From Eubacteriaceae bacterium (lineage in GTDB: Bacteria; Bacillota; Clostridia; Lachnospirales; Lachnospiraceae): a stretch of DNA of 64,000 nt. The position numbers were made by a program, and so were the translations under genes. Positions 62,930 through 64,000 of this stretch are shown piece by piece. Positions within the stretch are counted from its first letter, which is position 1. Every line of letters starts with the position of its first letter. The stretch spans positions 1-64,000 of the forward strand of contig CAJTFB010000016.1 of the NCBI GenBank assembly GCA_910575665.1, written 5' to 3'. A model generated the notes under the pieces. That model did not search any database. It saw nothing but the letters and a program-made list of their open reading frames with translations, and was not told the origin of the DNA.

Positions 62930-63799
62930 ATGAACCATGTCAGAGAAATTGTAAGAGCAGATGCCGTCCACCAGAAAGGAATTCTGGGAAAAGGCAGCTG
63001 TATCGCCATATTGGACAGCGGCATCTGCAGCCACCCGGATTTTGAAAACCGTGTCATCGGCTGGTATGACACCGTAAATGGCAGAACCAGACCCTATGAC
63101 GATAATGGCCATGGAACCCATGTAGCGGGCATTGCCGCCGGCAACGGACATTCCAGTCGAGGAAACTTCTGCGGTATGGCACCGGAAGCAAAGATTGTCT
63201 CCGTGAAGATCCTGAACCGGTATGGGGAGGGGATGATCCCCCATATTATCGCCGGCATCCGCTGGGTTATGAGAAACCGCTATCAATATAACATCAACAT
63301 CATCAATATCTCTGTGGGCACCACCGATGGCAAACAATTTGATGAAAATTCAGACTTTGTACAGACAGTAAACGAACTATGGGACGCGGGACTGGTCGTG
63401 GTGGCATCCGCTGGAAACAAGGGACCAGAACCCTATACCATCAGCGCTCCGGGGAACAGCCGTAAGATCATCACGGTGGGGTATTACAGCAAACACTCCA
63501 ATTCCAGTGTGGGGCCTACTTCACTCTGTATCAAAAAACCGGACGTCGTGACGCCGGGTCACCAGGTCCAGAGCTGCAGCAACAAGTATCTCAACGGACA
63601 ATCTTATGAAAAAAAGAGCGGCACTTCCATGGCGACTCCGATCGTCAGTGGAAGCATCGCTCTACTTCTTTCAAAATATCCTGAACTTACTCCGAAAGAG
63701 GTTAAACTACGCCTGAAAAACAGCTGTACCGACCTTCACCTCCCCCACAGCAGTCAGGGTTGGGGGCTTTTAAACACCAAACGATTTCTGGATGTATAG
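62930..63799 (+). CDS. Subtilisin-family (S8) serine peptidase, cytosolic type
   Basis: A 289-residue S8 peptidase. The triad is visible: Asp in CIAILDSGI, His in DNGHGTHVAGIAAG and Ser in SGTSMATPIVSG, with the oxyanion Asn in ASAGNKGP. There is no signal peptide and almost no pro-domain, as in intracellular AprX-like or IspA-like enzymes. The ATG at 62930 is chosen (GGGGTAAGGAAC before it); a TTG ten codons up would add residues that do not match the family. It follows the DUF3892 gene by 32 bases and may be in one unit with it. Confidence 0.88.
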   Translation: MNHVREIVRADAVHQKGILGKGSCIAILDSGICSHPDFENRVIGWYDTVNGRTRPYDDNGHGTHVAGIAAGNGHSSRGNFCGMAPEAKIVSVKILNRYGEGMIPHIIAGIRWVMRNRYQYNINIINISVGTTDGKQFDENSDFVQTVNELWDAGLVVVASAGNKGPEPYTISAPGNSRKIITVGYYSKHSNSSVGPTSLCIKKPDVVTPGHQVQSCSNKYLNGQSYEKKSGTSMATPIVSGSIALLLSKYPELTPKEVKLRLKNSCTDLHLPHSSQGWGLLNTKRFLDV

Positions 63800-63822
63800 A
63801 GAATCTACCAGTACAACGAATC

Positions 63823-64000
63823 CTATTGATCCAGTTTCCAGATATCTTCGTTGTACTGCGCGATGGTGCGGTCGGAGGAGAAAAAGCCTGCCTTTGCAAT
63901 GTTTACCAGCATCTTTTGTGCCCAGCTCTTCCGATCGTCATAATCGTGGTATGCCAGCTCCTTCGTCTGAACATACTCCTGAAAATCTGGAAAAGTCATA
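63823..64000 (-). CDS. glgP: Glycogen/alpha-glucan phosphorylase, C-terminal fragment
   Basis: A partial gene cut by the window edge. The last 58 codons are present and end in a conserved phosphorylase tail: [32 protein letters not shown]. This matches the C terminus of GlgP, which releases glucose 1-phosphate from glycogen or starch with PLP. It is convergent with the subtilase gene (23 bases between stops). It marks the end of the surface-glycan locus on this side. Confidence 0.8.
   Translation of the reverse strand, partial: MTFPDFQEYVQTKELAYHDYDDRKSWAQKMLVNIAKAGFFSSDRTIAQYNEDIWKLDQ

Overview
The window reads as chromosome of a low-to-mid-GC Gram-positive gut-type Clostridium, most likely a Lachnospiraceae member. 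This is inferred from the TarI/TarJ pair, the many YfhO-type membrane proteins, dense AGGAGG ribosome binding sites and the DUF3892 protein; no rRNA or taxonomic marker is present. Almost the whole window is one surface-glycan locus of about 60 kb, read mainly on the minus strand. It is bracketed by a KdsC-like phosphatase (left) and by a DUF3892 protein, a subtilase and the tail of a glycogen phosphorylase (right).

Layout from right to left, following minus-strand transcription. (1) 60.3-62.4 kb: a large duplicated DUF6270-like protein with its own promoter. (2) 48.0-60.2 kb: a promoter, two GT4 glycosyltransferases, the ABC polysaccharide exporter Wzm/Wzt with a Wzt C-terminal carbohydrate-recognition extension, a coiled-coil methyltransferase, three more GT4 enzymes and a YfhO protein, ending at a terminator near 47.97 kb. 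(3) 45.0-47.8 kb: an MBOAT/SGNH O-acyltransferase pair. (4) 41.1-44.8 kb, plus strand: GNAT, GT2, acyl carrier protein, KAS III and SDR, a small acyl-making cassette. It is divergent from (5) 36.1-40.8 kb, minus: WecE aminotransferase, GT2, NeuD-type acyltransferase, ATP-grasp ligase and two four-helix ArnE/ArnF-like proteins. This resembles an undecaprenyl-linked amino-sugar pathway and ends at a terminator near 35.95 kb. (6) 17.2-35.8 kb, minus, from a promoter at 35.89 kb: a ThDP carboligase, an acyltransferase, an SDR and RfbF/RfbG/RfbH, which together look like a CDP-yersiniose-type branched 3,6-dideoxyhexose pathway, with GT2, GtrA and five large GT-C-like membrane proteins. (7) 11.2-17.2 kb: ManA, ManC, Gmd, Rmd and a phosphohexomutase, a GDP-D-rhamnose route. 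(8) 0.6-11.2 kb: a YfhO protein, a GT2-TagF fusion, an orphan relative of the TagF linker, TarI, TarJ and a TagF/TarL-type transferase fused to a DUF115-like domain, a ribitol-phosphate teichoic acid module.

The genes suggest a cell-wall glycan built in two places. A D-rhamnose-containing chain would be assembled inside the cell by GT4 enzymes, possibly capped and length-controlled by the methyltransferase, and exported by Wzm/Wzt. Separate GT2 enzymes would charge undecaprenyl phosphate with unusual sugars (a branched 3,6-dideoxyhexose and an N-acylated 4-amino-4,6-dideoxyhexose), which GtrA or ArnEF-like proteins flip and GT-C/YfhO enzymes attach outside. MBOAT/SGNH and acyltransferase-3 proteins would add acyl groups, and the Tar/Tag enzymes would add polyol phosphate. 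No Wzx, Wzy, TagO/WecA or TagA homologue was recognised, so chain initiation must be encoded elsewhere.

Functions are read from motifs and remembered family features; no database search was run.
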